Source of the DNA: Pseudomonas chlororaphis subsp. aurantiaca
GTDB taxonomy: Bacteria; Pseudomonadota; Gammaproteobacteria; Pseudomonadales; Pseudomonadaceae
DNA length: 64,000 nucleotides
Direction of reading: 5' to 3'
NCBI RefSeq assembly: GCF_013466605.1
Contig: NZ_CP059162.1
Location: 930,001-994,000, forward strand
Shown: in pieces, positions 12,844 to 22,494 of the stretch
How positions within the stretch are numbered: the first letter of the stretch is position 1
How the letters are laid out: each line of letters opens with the position of its first letter
The notes under the pieces: generated by a model
Seen by the model: the letters and a program-made list of their open reading frames with translations, nothing else
Databases searched by the model: none
Told to the model about the DNA's origin: nothing
Position numbers and translations under genes: made by a program

Positions 12844-15357
12844 ATGACGCAAGTCACGGTGAAACAACTGGCCGATGAGGTCAAAACACCGGTAGAGCGC
12901 CTGTTGCAGCAGATGCGTGAGGCAGGTCTGCCGCACACCGCCGCCGAGGAACATGTGACCGACAGTGAGAAGCAATCGTTGCTGACTCACTTGAAGAGCA
13001 GTCACAAGGCGAAAGTGGAAGAACCGCGCAAGATCACGTTGCAGCGTAAAACCACCAGCACCCTGCGTGTTGCCGGCAGCAAAAGCATCAGCGTTGAAGT
13101 ACGCAAGAAGAAAGTCTTCGTACAACGCAGCCCGGAAGAAATCGAAGCCGAGCGCCAACGTGAGCTGGAAGAACGTCGCGCAGTAGAAAATGCTGCACGT
13201 CAGAAGGCTGAAGAAGAAGCCAAGCGTCGCGCCGAAGAAGAAGCGCGTCGCCAGCCTGCTGCTGCGCAACCTGCTGCCGTTGAAGCGGTCGCCGCACCTG
13301 CGGTGGTTGCCGAGCCGATTGTTGAAGACGTACCTGTTGTGGCTCCAGCGCCGGTCGCTGAAGTACGCAAGAAGGACGAGCAGCGTCGCCCGGACAAGAG
13401 CCGTAACGACGACAACCGTCGTGGTGGCGATGGCGAGCGTAAAAACGCTCCGCATCGTGCTTCCGTCAAGGAAAAGGCTCCAGCTCCACGCGTAGCCCCA
13501 CGTACCACCGACGAAGAAAGCGATGGCTTCCGTCGTGGTGGCCGTGGCAAGGCCAAGCTGAAGAAGCGTAACGCTCACGGCTTCCAGAGCCCGACCGGTC
13601 CTGTTATTCGTGAAGTGAAGATCGGCGAAACCATCACTGTTGGCGATCTCGCCCAGCAGATGTCGGTCAAGGCTGCCGAAATCATCAAGTTCATGTTCAA
13701 GCTGGGCACCCCGGCCACCATCAACCAGGTACTGGACCAGGAAACTGCCCAGCTGGTTGCTGAAGAGCTGGGCCACAAAGTGACCCTGATCAGCGACACC
13801 GCCCTGGAAGATTCCCTGGCCGAGTCCCTGAAGTTCGAAGGTGAAGCGGTTCCTCGTGCGCCGGTAGTGACTGTAATGGGTCACGTTGACCACGGTAAGA
13901 CCTCGCTGCTCGACTACATCCGTCGTGCCAAGGTAGCGGCTGGCGAAGCCGGCGGCATCACCCAGCACATCGGTGCGTACCACGTTGAAACCGAACGCGG
14001 CATGGTCACCTTCCTCGATACCCCGGGTCACGCCGCGTTTACCGCCATGCGTGCTCGTGGTGCCAAGGCGACCGATATCGTGATCCTGGTGGTTGCAGCG
14101 GACGACGGCGTGATGCCGCAGACCGTTGAAGCCGTTCAGCACGCCCAGGCGGCTGGCGTACCTCTGGTGGTCGCGGTGAACAAGATCGACAAGCCGGGTG
14201 CCGACCTCGATCGCATCCGTAGCGAACTGTCGGTTCACGGCGTGACTTCCGAAGACTGGGGTGGCGACACTCCATTCGTTCCGGTTTCCGCGAAGATGGG
14301 GACCGGTGTCGACGAATTGCTCGAAGCCGTACTGCTGCAGGCCGAAGTACTCGAACTGACCGCCACTCCTTCGGCTCCTGGCCGTGGTGTCGTGGTTGAA
14401 TCGCGTCTCGACAAGGGCCGTGGCCCGGTGGCGACCGTACTGGTTCAGGACGGTACCCTGCGTCAAGGCGACATGGTGCTGGTCGGCTCGAACTATGGCC
14501 GCGTGCGCGCCATGCTCGACGAGAACGGCAAGCCGATCAAGGAAGCCGGTCCGGCCATTCCGGTCGAGATCCTCGGCCTGGACGGTACCCCGGACGCTGG
14601 TGACGAGATGAGCGTGGTTGCCGACGAGAAGAAAGCCCGTGAAGTGGCTCTGTTCCGTCAAGGCAAGTTCCGCGAAGTCAAACTGGCTCGCGCTCACGCC
14701 GGCAAGCTGGAAAACATCTTCGAAAGCATGGGCCAGGAAGAGAAGAAGACGCTCAACATCGTCCTCAAATCCGACGTCCGTGGTTCGTTGGAAGCTCTGC
14801 AAGGCGCTCTGAACGGCCTGGGCAACGACGAAGTGCAAGTGCGCGTAGTCGGTGGCGGCGTCGGTGGTATCACCGAAAGTGATGCCAACCTGGCCCTGGC
14901 TTCCAACGCTGTACTGTTCGGCTTCAACGTGCGTGCCGATGCCGGTGCTCGCAAGATCGTCGAGCAGGAAGGTCTGGATATGCGTTACTACAACGTGATC
15001 TACGACATCATCGAAGACGTCAAGAAAGCCCTGACCGGTATGTTGGGCAGCGACGTTCGGGAGAACATCCTGGGTGTTGCCGAGGTTCGTGACGTGTTCC
15101 GTTCGCCGAAGTTTGGCGCGATCGCCGGTTGCATGGTGATCGAGGGTGTCGTTCACCGTAACCGTCCAATCCGTGTACTGCGTGAAGACATCGTTATCTT
15201 CGAAGGCGAGCTGGAATCCCTGCGCCGCTTCAAGGATGACGCTTCCGAAGTGCGTGCTGGCATGGAGTGCGGTATCGGCGTGAAGAGCTACAACGACGTC
15301 AAAGTCGGTGACAAGATCGAAGTCTTCGAGAAGGTTCAGGTTGCTCGCAGCCTCTAA
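12844..15357 (+). CDS. infB: translation initiation factor IF-2
   Basis: This 837-residue GTPase delivers fMet-tRNA to the ribosome. The N-terminal IF2N domain (TVKQLADEV) is followed by a charged region rich in Lys, Arg, Glu and Ala (about residues 95-235). A second IF2N-like segment ([12 protein letters not shown]) precedes the G domain. G motifs are GHVDHGKT (about 346-353), DTPGHAAF and NKID. The C-terminal domains end [20 protein letters not shown] precedes the ATG. An internal start giving a short IF2 isoform, known in enterics, was not checked. Confidence 0.97.
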   Translation: MTQVTVKQLADEVKTPVERLLQQMREAGLPHTAAEEHVTDSEKQSLLTHLKSSHKAKVEEPRKITLQRKTTSTLRVAGSKSISVEVRKKKVFVQRSPEEIEAERQRELEERRAVENAARQKAEEEAKRRAEEEARRQPAAAQPAAVEAVAAPAVVAEPIVEDVPVVAPAPVAEVRKKDEQRRPDKSRNDDNRRGGDGERKNAPHRASVKEKAPAPRVAPRTTDEESDGFRRGGRGKAKLKKRNAHGFQSPTGPVIREVKIGETITVGDLAQQMSVKAAEIIKFMFKLGTPATINQVLDQETAQLVAEELGHKVTLISDTALEDSLAESLKFEGEAVPRAPVVTVMGHVDHGKTSLLDYIRRAKVAAGEAGGITQHIGAYHVETERGMVTFLDTPGHAAFTAMRARGAKATDIVILVVAADDGVMPQTVEAVQHAQAAGVPLVVAVNKIDKPGADLDRIRSELSVHGVTSEDWGGDTPFVPVSAKMGTGVDELLEAVLLQAEVLELTATPSAPGRGVVVESRLDKGRGPVATVLVQDGTLRQGDMVLVGSNYGRVRAMLDENGKPIKEAGPAIPVEILGLDGTPDAGDEMSVVADEKKAREVALFRQGKFREVKLARAHAGKLENIFESMGQEEKKTLNIVLKSDVRGSLEALQGALNGLGNDEVQVRVVGGGVGGITESDANLALASNAVLFGFNVRADAGARKIVEQEGLDMRYYNVIYDIIEDVKKALTGMLGSDVRENILGVAEVRDVFRSPKFGAIAGCMVIEGVVHRNRPIRVLREDIVIFEGELESLRRFKDDASEVRAGMECGIGVKSYNDVKVGDKIEVFEKVQVARSL

Positions 15358-15428
15358 CTCGCGCACTTCAAGAGCCATGATGGCCAGCCGCATGCGAATG
15401 CACGGCGCATCGTCCGGACTCTAAACGC

Positions 15429-15467
15429 AACGCCCGGTCTGGCTTCTGTCAGGCCGGGCGTTTGCCG
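15429..15467 (+). terminator. hairpin between infB and rbfA
   Basis: AACGCCCGG pairs with CCGGGCGTT around a loop containing TCTGGC...GTCAGG. Only three T residues follow, so it may be a partial terminator or mRNA-processing hairpin. The infB-rbfA gap is 159 bp, unusually wide for this operon. Confidence 0.6.
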
Positions 15468-15516
15468 CTTTCAGACCTTGCGGGTTTCACCGCCAGGCAG
15501 CAACAGGTAACAAGAC

Positions 15517-15912
15517 ATGGCAAAAGAATACAGCCGTACCCAACGTATCGGCGACCAGATGCAGCGTGAGCTCGCTCAGCTGATCCGTCGTGAAGTCAAA
15601 GATCCGCGTGTCGGTCTGGTCACCATCACCGCCGTTGAAGTCAGCCGTGACGTCGGTCACGCCAAGATCTTCATCACTGTGATGGGCCAGGATAACGCTG
15701 ACGATATCGCCCAGAGCATCAAGGTGCTCAATTCGGCCGCCGGCTTCCTGCGCATGCAGCTGGCTCGCGAGATGAAGTTGCGCAGCGTTCCACAGCTGCA
15801 CTTCCACTACGACGAAAGCGTCGTGCGGGGCGCGCATCTGTCGGCCCTGATCGAGCGCGCCGTGGCCGAAGACAGCCAGCACGCCGCTACACCCGAAGAC
15901 GCCAAGGAGTAA
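15517..15912 (+). CDS. rbfA: 30S ribosome-binding factor RbfA
   Basis: This 131-residue KH-like protein binds the immature 30S subunit and helps 16S rRNA 5'-end maturation. It has the family pattern [37 protein letters not shown] and the late [10 protein letters not shown]. It ends three bases before the truB GTG, so the two are probably coupled. Confidence 0.96.
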   Translation: MAKEYSRTQRIGDQMQRELAQLIRREVKDPRVGLVTITAVEVSRDVGHAKIFITVMGQDNADDIAQSIKVLNSAAGFLRMQLAREMKLRSVPQLHFHYDESVVRGAHLSALIERAVAEDSQHAATPEDAKE

Positions 15913-15915
15913 GCG

Positions 15916-16833
15916 GTGGCTCAGGTCAAGCGTATCCGTCGTAACGTCAGCGGTATCATCCTGCTCGACAAGCCGCTGGGGTTCACTTCCAACGCGGCGT
16001 TGCAGAAAGTCCGCTGGTTGCTCAATGCCGAAAAGGCCGGGCACACCGGCAGCCTCGATCCCCTGGCCACCGGCGTATTGCCGTTGTGCTTTGGCGAGGC
16101 GACCAAGTTCTCGCAATACCTGCTCGATTCCGACAAGGGTTACGAAACCCTGATGCAGTTGGGCAAGACCACCACCACGGCCGATGCCGAGGGTGAAGTC
16201 CTGCAGACTCGCGAAGTGACCGTTGGTCGCGCCGATATTGAAGCGGTGCTGCCGGAATTTCGCGGGCAAATCAGCCAGATACCACCGATGTACTCGGCCC
16301 TCAAGCGTGATGGCCAGCCACTTTACAAGTTGGCCCGTGCAGGCGAAGTGGTGGAGCGCGAAGCGCGTTCTGTTACTATTGAGCGCTTGGAATTACTGGC
16401 CTTTGAAGGCGATACTGCGCGGCTAGCGGTGGACTGCAGCAAAGGCACCTATATCCGGACCCTGGTGGAGGATATCGGTGAGAGGCTGGGGTGTGGTGCT
16501 TACGTCGCGGAACTGCGTCGCACCCAGGCCGGTCCTTTCAGTCTGGCCCAGACCGTCACGCTGGAAGAGCTTGAAGCGGTACATGCCGAAGGCGGCAACG
16601 AAGCGGTGGATCGCTTCCTGATGCCATCGGACAGCGGCCTGCTGGATTGGCCGCTGCTGCAGTTCTCCGAGCACAGCGCGTTCTACTGGCTCAACGGCCA
16701 GCCGGTACGGGCTCCCGATGCACCGAAGTTCGGCATGGTGCGGGTACAGGATCACAACGGTCGCTTTATCGGTATCGGTGAAGTGAGCGAAGACGGGCGC
16801 ATCGCGCCGCGTCGACTGATTCGGTCGGAATGA
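15916..16833 (+). CDS. truB: tRNA pseudouridine-55 synthase TruB
   Basis: This 305-residue enzyme makes pseudouridine 55 in the T loop of tRNAs. The catalytic loop is [15 protein letters not shown] with Asp48. The KLDKP-equivalent motif reads [11 protein letters not shown] and the GTYIRTL motif lies near residue 176. A C-terminal PUA-like segment follows (LNGQPVRA). The start is GTG, preceded by AAGGAGTAAGC. Placement between rbfA and rpsO is conserved. Confidence 0.97.
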   Translation: MAQVKRIRRNVSGIILLDKPLGFTSNAALQKVRWLLNAEKAGHTGSLDPLATGVLPLCFGEATKFSQYLLDSDKGYETLMQLGKTTTTADAEGEVLQTREVTVGRADIEAVLPEFRGQISQIPPMYSALKRDGQPLYKLARAGEVVEREARSVTIERLELLAFEGDTARLAVDCSKGTYIRTLVEDIGERLGCGAYVAELRRTQAGPFSLAQTVTLEELEAVHAEGGNEAVDRFLMPSDSGLLDWPLLQFSEHSAFYWLNGQPVRAPDAPKFGMVRVQDHNGRFIGIGEVSEDGRIAPRRLIRSE

Positions 16834-16843
16834 CCGGAAACCA

Positions 16844-16868
16844 GCCTGTGTAACAGCAGGCTGGAGAG
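16844..16868 (+). other. hairpin between truB and rpsO
   Basis: CCAGCCTG / CAGGCTGG form an eight-base stem with loop TGTAACAG, without a T-run. It lies 11 bases after the truB stop and could protect the upstream message or mark the end of the truB transcript before the rpsO promoter. Confidence 0.5.
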
Positions 16869-16974
16869 GGTGGCTGTTAACAGGCACGGTCACAGCTCAT
16901 TTATAGATACAGGGATTTGTCCCTGGCCTGTTGGTGGCGTTTCTCGAAACGTTGCCTTTTGAGAGGAAAGCCAA

Positions 16975-17244
16975 ATGGCACTCAGCGTTGAAGAAAAAGC
17001 TCAAATCGTAACCGACTACCAGCAAGCTGTTGGTGACACTGGTTCGCCAGAAGTGCAAGTTGCACTGCTGACCGCCAACATCAACAAACTGCAAGGTCAC
17101 TTCAAGGCCAACGGTAAAGACCACCACTCCCGTCGTGGTCTGATCCGCATGGTTAACCAGCGTCGTAAGCTGCTGGACTACCTGAAAGGCAAAGACCTGA
17201 GCCGCTACAGCGCTCTGATCGGTCGCCTGGGTCTGCGTCGCTAA
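16975..17244 (+). CDS. rpsO: 30S ribosomal protein S15
   Basis: The 89-residue product is a full-length S15, which binds the 16S rRNA three-way junction. Visible features are [32 protein letters not shown] and the closing [13 protein letters not shown] strong GAGAGGAAAG site precedes the ATG. In E. coli S15 represses its own message through a leader pseudoknot; the 140-bp leader here could play a similar role, but I did not resolve a structure. Confidence 0.98.
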   Translation: MALSVEEKAQIVTDYQQAVGDTGSPEVQVALLTANINKLQGHFKANGKDHHSRRGLIRMVNQRRKLLDYLKGKDLSRYSALIGRLGLRR

Positions 17245-17275
17245 TCAGCGATTGCGCTAGAGGTTGGTTGTTTGC

Positions 17276-17325
17276 CGTGCGTCAGTGGGTTTCCCGCAGG
17301 CGCATGGCAGGCTCCCAGCCTCAAG
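17276..17325 (+). other. stem-loop in the rpsO-pnp spacer
   Basis: TGCCGTGCG and CGCATGGCA form a nine-base stem with one G-T pair, enclosed by GAGGTTGG and CCAGCCTC half sites. In E. coli an RNase III hairpin in the pnp leader mediates PNPase autocontrol. The position fits, but equivalence is inference. Downstream, CTGGACAGTAG and CTGGACAATAA repeat before the pnp start. Confidence 0.45.
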
Positions 17326-17440
17326 TTTTATCTGGACAGTAGTTTTACCTGGACAATAAAAGCCGGGCCGATTCCCGGAATTGCCCAAGAATTTCGCAAG
17401 AAACCAGTTCCCCCAAGAGCCACAAAGAAGGTAGGACACC

Positions 17441-19546
17441 GTGAACCCGGTAATCAAAAAATTCCAGTTCGGTCAGTCGACCGTTACCCTCGAGACTGGC
17501 CGTATCGCCCGTCAGGCCTCCGGCGCAGTATTGGTCACCGTTGACGACGACGTCAGCGTATTGGTGACCGTGGTTGGCGCCAAGCAAGCCGATCCAGGCA
17601 AGGGTTTCTTCCCTCTGTCTGTTCACTACCAGGAAAAGACTTACGCTGCCGGTAAGATCCCTGGCGGTTTCTTCAAGCGTGAAGGCCGTCCTTCCGAGAA
17701 AGAAACCCTGACCTCGCGTCTGATCGACCGTCCGATCCGCCCTCTGTTCCCAGAAGGCTTCATGAACGAAGTGCAGGTTGTCTGCACCGTGGTTTCCACC
17801 AGCAAGAAGACCGATCCGGACATCGCTGCGATGATCGGTACCTCGGCTGCCCTGGCGATCTCCGGCATTCCTTTCGACGGTCCGATCGGCGCTGCCCGCG
17901 TTGCGTTCCACGAAAGCACCGGCTACCTGTTGAACCCGACTTACGAGCAACTGGCTGCTTCGAGCCTGGACATGGTCGTAGCCGGTACCGAAGAAGCGGT
18001 ACTGATGGTTGAATCGGAAGCCAAAGAGCTGACCGAAGACCAGATGCTGGGCGCCGTACTGTTCGCCCACGACGAATTCCAGGCCGTGATCCAGGCCGTC
18101 AAAGAGCTGGCTGCCGAAGCCGCCAAGCCAACCTGGGACTGGGCTCCGGCTCCAGAAGCCACTGACCTGCTGGGCGCTATCCGCTCCGAGTTCGGCGAAG
18201 CGATCTCCCAGGCCTACACCATTACCGTCAAGGCCGACCGTTATGCTCGCCTGGGCGAGCTGAAAGACCAGGTCGTCGCCAAGCTGTCCGGCGAAGAAGG
18301 CCAGCCTTCCGCTGCCGACGTCAAAGCCGCTTTCGGTGAGATCGAATACCGCACCGTTCGCGAAAACATCGTCAACGGCAAGCCACGTATCGACGGTCGC
18401 GACACCCGCACCGTACGTCCGCTGAACATCGAAGTCGGCGTTCTGCCGAAGACCCACGGTTCGGCTCTGTTCACCCGTGGCGAGACTCAAGCCCTGGTAG
18501 TCGCGACCCTGGGTACCGCCCGTGACGCACAGCTGCTGGACACCCTGGAAGGCGAGAAAAAAGACCCCTTCATGCTGCACTACAACTTCCCTCCGTTCTC
18601 GGTGGGCGAGTGTGGTCGCATGGGCGGCGCTGGTCGTCGTGAAATCGGTCACGGCCGTCTGGCCCGTCGTTCGGTTCAGGCCATGCTGCCAGCCGCCGAC
18701 GTGTTCCCTTACACCATCCGCGTAGTGTCGGAAATCACCGAGTCCAACGGTTCCAGCTCCATGGCTTCCGTTTGCGGTGCTTCCCTGGCGCTGATGGACG
18801 CTGGCGTGCCGATGAAGGCACCGGTTGCCGGTATCGCCATGGGCCTGGTCAAGGAAGGCGAGAAATTCGCCGTTCTGACCGACATCCTGGGTGACGAAGA
18901 CCACCTGGGCGACATGGACTTCAAGGTAGCCGGTACCGCCAAAGGCGTTACCGCGCTGCAGATGGACATCAAGATCAAAGGCATCACCGAAGAAATCATG
19001 GAGATCGCCCTGGGCCAGGCCCTGGAAGCTCGCCTGAACATCCTCGGCCAGATGAACCAGATCATTGGCCAGTCGCGTACCGAACTGTCGGCCAACGCTC
19101 CAACCATGATCGCGATGAAGATCGACACCGACAAAATCCGTGATGTCATCGGTAAAGGCGGTGCGACCATCCGTGCGATCTGCGAAGAAACCAAGGCTTC
19201 GATCGACATCGAAGACGACGGCTCGATCAAGATCTTCGGCGAAACCAAGGAAGCCGCAGAAGCCGCGCGTCAGCGCGTTCTGGGCATTACCGCGGAAGCC
19301 GAGATCGGCAAGATCTACGTCGGCAAGGTTGAGCGCATCGTCGACTTCGGCGCATTCGTCAATATCCTGCCTGGCAAGGACGGTCTGGTTCACATCTCCA
19401 TGCTGAGCGATGCTCGCGTCGAGAAAGTGACCGACATCCTGAAAGAAGGTCAGGAAGTGGAAGTGTTGGTACTGGACGTGGACAACCGCGGCCGTATCAA
19501 ACTGTCCATCAAAGACGTGGCAGCAGCCAAGGCTTCGGGCGTTTAA
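17441..19546 (+). CDS. pnp: polyribonucleotide nucleotidyltransferase (PNPase)
   Basis: This 701-residue phosphorolytic 3'-5' exoribonuclease is the core of the degradosome. Two RNase PH-like domains (about 1-210 and 300-540) are joined by an alpha-helical linker. A KH domain ([13 protein letters not shown]) and an S1 domain ([21 protein letters not shown]) follow. The start is a GTG at 17441 with AGAAGGTAGG upstream. It is the last gene of the rimP-to-pnp string and is followed by a clear terminator. Confidence 0.98.
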   Translation: MNPVIKKFQFGQSTVTLETGRIARQASGAVLVTVDDDVSVLVTVVGAKQADPGKGFFPLSVHYQEKTYAAGKIPGGFFKREGRPSEKETLTSRLIDRPIRPLFPEGFMNEVQVVCTVVSTSKKTDPDIAAMIGTSAALAISGIPFDGPIGAARVAFHESTGYLLNPTYEQLAASSLDMVVAGTEEAVLMVESEAKELTEDQMLGAVLFAHDEFQAVIQAVKELAAEAAKPTWDWAPAPEATDLLGAIRSEFGEAISQAYTITVKADRYARLGELKDQVVAKLSGEEGQPSAADVKAAFGEIEYRTVRENIVNGKPRIDGRDTRTVRPLNIEVGVLPKTHGSALFTRGETQALVVATLGTARDAQLLDTLEGEKKDPFMLHYNFPPFSVGECGRMGGAGRREIGHGRLARRSVQAMLPAADVFPYTIRVVSEITESNGSSSMASVCGASLALMDAGVPMKAPVAGIAMGLVKEGEKFAVLTDILGDEDHLGDMDFKVAGTAKGVTALQMDIKIKGITEEIMEIALGQALEARLNILGQMNQIIGQSRTELSANAPTMIAMKIDTDKIRDVIGKGGATIRAICEETKASIDIEDDGSIKIFGETKEAAEAARQRVLGITAEAEIGKIYVGKVERIVDFGAFVNILPGKDGLVHISMLSDARVEKVTDILKEGQEVEVLVLDVDNRGRIKLSIKDVAAAKASGV

Positions 19547-19574
19547 GACTCCCGACGTACCAAGCTGAACAAGC

Positions 19575-19604
19575 AAACGCCCCGACTGGTTCGGGGCGTT
19601 TTGC
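19575..19604 (+). terminator. intrinsic terminator of pnp
   Basis: AACGCCCCGA / TCGGGGCGTT form a ten-base stem with loop CTGGT followed by TT. It ends the pnp transcript 29 bases after its stop codon. Confidence 0.9.
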
Positions 19605-19683
19605 TATCTGTCGTTTGTACCTCGTTTCCCGCAGGGCAGGCGATATGGCAAAACCCCGGTCCCGGTGCTAGGTTTAGCCCAGC

Positions 19684-19759
19684 GCCCGTGTAGCTCAGCC
19701 GGTAGAGCAGCGCACTCGTAACGCGAAGGTCGCAGGTTCGATTCCTGTCTCGGGCACCA
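19684..19759 (+). tRNA. tRNA-Thr(CGT)
   Basis: This 76-base gene has encoded CCA. The D arm GCTC/GAGC, the T arm GCAGG/CCTGT and anticodon CGT in loop CTCGTAA are clear. The acceptor GCCCGTG against CTCGGGC has a T-T mismatch at 6-67. The anticodon stem GCGCA/CGCGA has an A-C mismatch at 31-39. The 27-43 G-A opposition also occurs in E. coli tRNA-Thr(CGT). It sits between two terminators, just after pnp. Confidence 0.9.
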
Positions 19760-19784
19760 ATTGGCCGTTCAAGACGTACAAACA

Positions 19785-19811
19785 ACAAAGCCCGCATCGA
19801 GCGGGTTTTGT
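19785..19811 (+). terminator. terminator after tRNA-Thr
   Basis: AGCCCGC / GCGGGTT stem with loop ATCGA, followed by TTTG. It ends tRNA-Thr transcription and lies just before the 3' end of the converging coiled-coil gene. Confidence 0.75.
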
Positions 19812-19830
19812 CGTTTGTACTGGCCTTGAA

Positions 19831-20610
19831 TCACTTCACCTTGCTTCTCAGGTCCTCGAGGCTACGTTTGAGCTGGTCCAGATTCTGGCCCTGATTGCTG
19901 ACCTCGCTCTTGAGGCTGGACAGCTCGCTGGCGCTCGAACTGGAACTTGAGCTGCTGCCACGCTTGAGTTCCTCGATCTGCCTTTCCAGCTTATCCAGGG
20001 TGCTGGCCTGGCTGCTGACCGTGCTCTTGAGGCTGGACAGCTCGCTGGAGTTCGAGCTGGAGCTTGAACTGCTGCCGCGCTTGAGCTCCTCGATCTGTTT
20101 GCCGAGCTTGTCCAGTTCGCTGGCCTGGTCGCTGGTAACGCGCTTGAGGTTGTTCACTTCACTGGCGCTCGAACTGGAGCTGGAGCCGCTGTTACGCTTG
20201 AACTCTTCAAGCTGGGTTTCCAGTTTTTTCAACTGGCTGGCATGTTCGCCGGTGGTCTTCTTGAGGTTGCTCATCTCACTGGCATTGGAGTTGGAACTGC
20301 TGCCGGTGTTGCGTTTGAGTTCTTCGATCAGGCGCGCCTGGCTGTTGACGAGGTTCTTGAGCTTTTCCAGCTCGGCGGTGCTGCTCTTGAGGCCGTTCTG
20401 CAGTTTTTGCAGGTCGTCCACGGTGAAGCCGCTGGGGCGGACGGTGAACTTGAGGTCCACTTCCTGGTGCAGGGCCGAGATTCTGTCCGAGTACGAGGCG
20501 CTGCTGGAGTTGAATTCGACGGCCTGGGCGGGGAGTGACAGGCTGCTGAGGATCAGGGTAGAGAGACTGGTGGCGAGGAAGGCGGACGAGCGCTGAGTGC
20601 GGCTGAACAT
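19831..20610 (-). CDS. exported coiled-coil protein with four 39-residue serine-rich repeats
   Basis: This 259-residue protein begins with a signal peptide (MFSRTQRSS... cut after LPAQA, about residue 30) and no lipobox cysteine. Residues 95-250 are four tandem 39-residue units. Each opens IEELKR, then has a run of 5-9 Ser/Asn, then a heptad helix such as SELSSLK...LDKLERQ. A partial fifth unit (LEDLRSK) closes the protein. The mature protein should be a periplasmic or surface rod of helices joined by serine linkers. ATG 20610 is chosen because it starts a proper signal peptide; the frame stays open upstream to 20727. I recognise no family. Confidence 0.75.
   Translation of the reverse strand: MFSRTQRSSAFLATSLSTLILSSLSLPAQAVEFNSSSASYSDRISALHQEVDLKFTVRPSGFTVDDLQKLQNGLKSSTAELEKLKNLVNSQARLIEELKRNTGSSSNSNASEMSNLKKTTGEHASQLKKLETQLEEFKRNSGSSSSSSASEVNNLKRVTSDQASELDKLGKQIEELKRGSSSSSSSNSSELSSLKSTVSSQASTLDKLERQIEELKRGSSSSSSSSASELSSLKSEVSNQGQNLDQLKRSLEDLRSKVK
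19861..20328 (-). repeat. four tandem 117-bp in-gene repeats
   Basis: The 39-codon units of the coiled-coil protein are visible as DNA repeats. On the + strand the pattern of GAGCTGGAGCTTGAGCTG-like serine codons followed by TTGAGTTCCTCGATCTG recurs with a 117-base period. The two copies nearest the 3' end are the most alike, suggesting the latest duplication there. Confidence 0.85.
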
Positions 20611-20948
20611 CACTGGGTTTCCTTGTGAAGTGCCGATATGGCACATCGCTACGACTGCGTTCCTGCCTTCTTGTTCCGAGAGTGAGAAGACGGGGCGAGG
20701 AGAGGAATGTAACAACGTATTTTTCATGAAGGTGCCTTGAGCGAACGGACAGGTTTTTTGTCGATGCGCTGTAAGGATTCGTATGCATCCGCAGACAAAG
20801 GTCCTATATTCGCAGGCTGTCTGAATGGTTTTCAGATGATCCCGAATGGTTCACGGCCAGATAAATCGGCTTTCACAGCGCTTTTTTGCGGCAAAGAGAT
20901 CCCAACGATCCAGATCCATCTTCCATTCCCATGATCAGAGAGAACGAG
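20611..20948. other. divergent intergenic region without a recognised gene
   Basis: This 338-bp stretch separates the coiled-coil gene (minus) from the small acidic gene (plus). It should hold both promoters. I see no RNA gene, strong hairpin or operator consensus in it. Confidence 0.5.
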
Positions 20949-21245
20949 ATGATTCCTAAAGAAGCCAGAATTGACGTAGCCCTTGAAAAGTACCTGGCTG
21001 CCACGCCTTCCTTGCAGGAAGAAATCAGCGGCCTGAGCCCGCAAGAGCAGAAGCAGCAGGCCCAGTGGGCGTTCGAGGACGAAGCGGAGTCGCGCGGCAT
21101 CGAGCCGTGGGAGCTTGTGCTGGAGTTGGTGGCCGAGTCGCCCGAGGAACTCAAGGCCATGCGCCTGGAGGTTCATCAGGAAGTGGCCGAGGCCCTGGGC
21201 ATGGACCTTCAGGACTACCTGGAACTCAACGAAATCAACGACTGA
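20949..21245 (+). CDS. small acidic cytoplasmic protein (possibly DUF6388)
   Basis: This 98-residue protein is rich in Glu, Gln and Leu, with no signal peptide or membrane helix. Segments such as ALEKYLAATPSLQEEIS and PWELVLELVAESPEEL suggest an all-helical fold. It resembles the short Pseudomonas proteins of DUF6388, from memory and unconfirmed. The ATG at 20949 is preceded by AGAGAGAACGAG; the upstream ATG at 20931 lacks a ribosome-binding site. A strong terminator follows at once, so it is probably monocistronic. The function is unknown. Confidence 0.75.
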   Translation: MIPKEARIDVALEKYLAATPSLQEEISGLSPQEQKQQAQWAFEDEAESRGIEPWELVLELVAESPEELKAMRLEVHQEVAEALGMDLQDYLELNEIND

Positions 21246-21248
21246 TGC

Positions 21249-21282
21249 AAAAACGCCAGCCTTTCAGGGGCTGGCGTTTTTC
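21249..21282 (+). terminator. intrinsic terminator, bidirectional
   Basis: AAAAACGCCAGCC / GGCTGGCGTTTTT form a long stem with a short loop and T-runs on both strands. It serves the small acidic gene and the converging nadC. Confidence 0.92.
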
Positions 21283-21303
21283 TTCGGGGTATCGCGCAAA
21301 GAG

Positions 21304-22152
21304 TCAGAGGCTCAAGCGCATCGACAAATCGACCGCCTTCACATCCTTGGTCATCGCCCCGATCGAAATGTAATCGACGCCGGTCTCGGCGATCGGACGC
21401 AAGGTGCTTTCATTGATCCCGCCGCTGGCTTCCAGCTTGGCCTTGCCGGCATTCAGGCGAACCGCCTCGCGCATGTCATCCAGGCTCAACTCGTCGAGCA
21501 TGATGATGTCCGCGCCCGCCGCCAGCGCTTCCTTGAGTTCTTCCAGGCTTTCCACTTCGACTTCCACCGGCTTGCCCGGGGCGATCTTGTGGGCGGCGCT
21601 GATCGCCTGGGCGATGCCGCCGCACGCGGCAATATGGTTTTCCTTGATCAGGAAGGCGTCGTACAGGCCGATGCGGTGGTTGTGGCAGCCACCGCAGGTC
21701 ACCGCGTACTTCTGCGCCAGGCGCAGGCCCGGCAGGGTCTTGCGGGTATCCAGCAACTTGACCTGGGTATCGGCGACGAAGTCGGCGTAATACTGCGCGC
21801 GGGTGGCCACGCCGGACAGCAACTGCAGGAAGTTCAGGGCGCAGCGTTCGCCGCTGAGCAGCGAACGGGCCGGGCCTTCGAGGTGGAACAGGGCCTGGTT
21901 GGGGCTGACGCGCTCGCCGTCACGCACCTGCCAATGCACGGCGACCCGCGGGTCGAGCTGGCGGAACACCGCGTCGACCCAGGCCGTGCCACTGATGATC
22001 GCCGCTTCGCGGGTGATGATGGTGGCTTTGGCCAGGCGTTCGGCCGGGATCAGTTGCGCGGTGATATCGCCGCTGCCGATGTCTTCCAGCAACGCACGGC
22101 GCACGTTGGCTTCGATTTCGGCGGTCAGGTCGGCGAGGCGTAGATTCGGCAT
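21304..22152 (-). CDS. nadC: nicotinate-nucleotide pyrophosphorylase (carboxylating)
   Basis: This 282-residue quinolinate phosphoribosyltransferase converts quinolinate and PRPP to nicotinate mononucleotide, CO2 and PPi in de novo NAD synthesis. Signatures include [40 protein letters not shown] and the phosphate-binding EASGGIN. The ATG at 22152 gives the family N-terminus MPNLRLADL; the frame extends 19 codons upstream without support. In P. aeruginosa nadC also neighbours the DUF1631-ampD-ampE genes. Confidence 0.96.
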   Translation of the reverse strand: MPNLRLADLTAEIEANVRRALLEDIGSGDITAQLIPAERLAKATIITREAAIISGTAWVDAVFRQLDPRVAVHWQVRDGERVSPNQALFHLEGPARSLLSGERCALNFLQLLSGVATRAQYYADFVADTQVKLLDTRKTLPGLRLAQKYAVTCGGCHNHRIGLYDAFLIKENHIAACGGIAQAISAAHKIAPGKPVEVEVESLEELKEALAAGADIIMLDELSLDDMREAVRLNAGKAKLEASGGINESTLRPIAETGVDYISIGAMTKDVKAVDLSMRLSL

Positions 22153-22494
22153 AACGGGCTCCACAAACAAAGTGGCCCGATTATAGGGCCATGGCGCAAG
22201 CGAACCCAAGGCGAGCGCCTTCCCGTGGCTGCATTTGGTCGCCTGGCATGAGCCGTTTGCCGGAAAGGGCGGTCGCTATATGAACGCTATTTCAAAGCCC
22301 GCGCAGAGTCTGCTGGCACAAGAAGGGGCTTTTGCCAGATAATCCGACTTCTAATTGACGCCATAGCTTTGACGTCTGTTTGGCTCCCCACTATTTGAAA
22401 TGCGGCGGCGCGTATCGATGCCCGCTGGGACTCGGCTGTGAGCGTCGATCGACCTTTCATTGCGCGGCAGAGAAACACCTTTCAGGAGGCTTGG
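22153..22494. other. intergenic region between nadC and the DUF1631 gene
   Basis: This 342-bp divergent spacer should contain promoters for both genes. I found no tRNA, no operator of known consensus and no convincing terminator. The last 20 bases carry the CAGGAGGC ribosome-binding site of the downstream gene. Confidence 0.5.

Noticed and set aside
12496..15393. 965-codon open frame on the minus strand opposite infB and the end of nusA
   Set aside because: It is the antisense shadow of two highly conserved genes. High GC and third-position bias keep it open, and its translation has no recognisable domain.
17345..19576. 743-codon minus-strand open frame opposite pnp
   Set aside because: Antisense shadow of PNPase, with no family resemblance and no ribosome-binding site.
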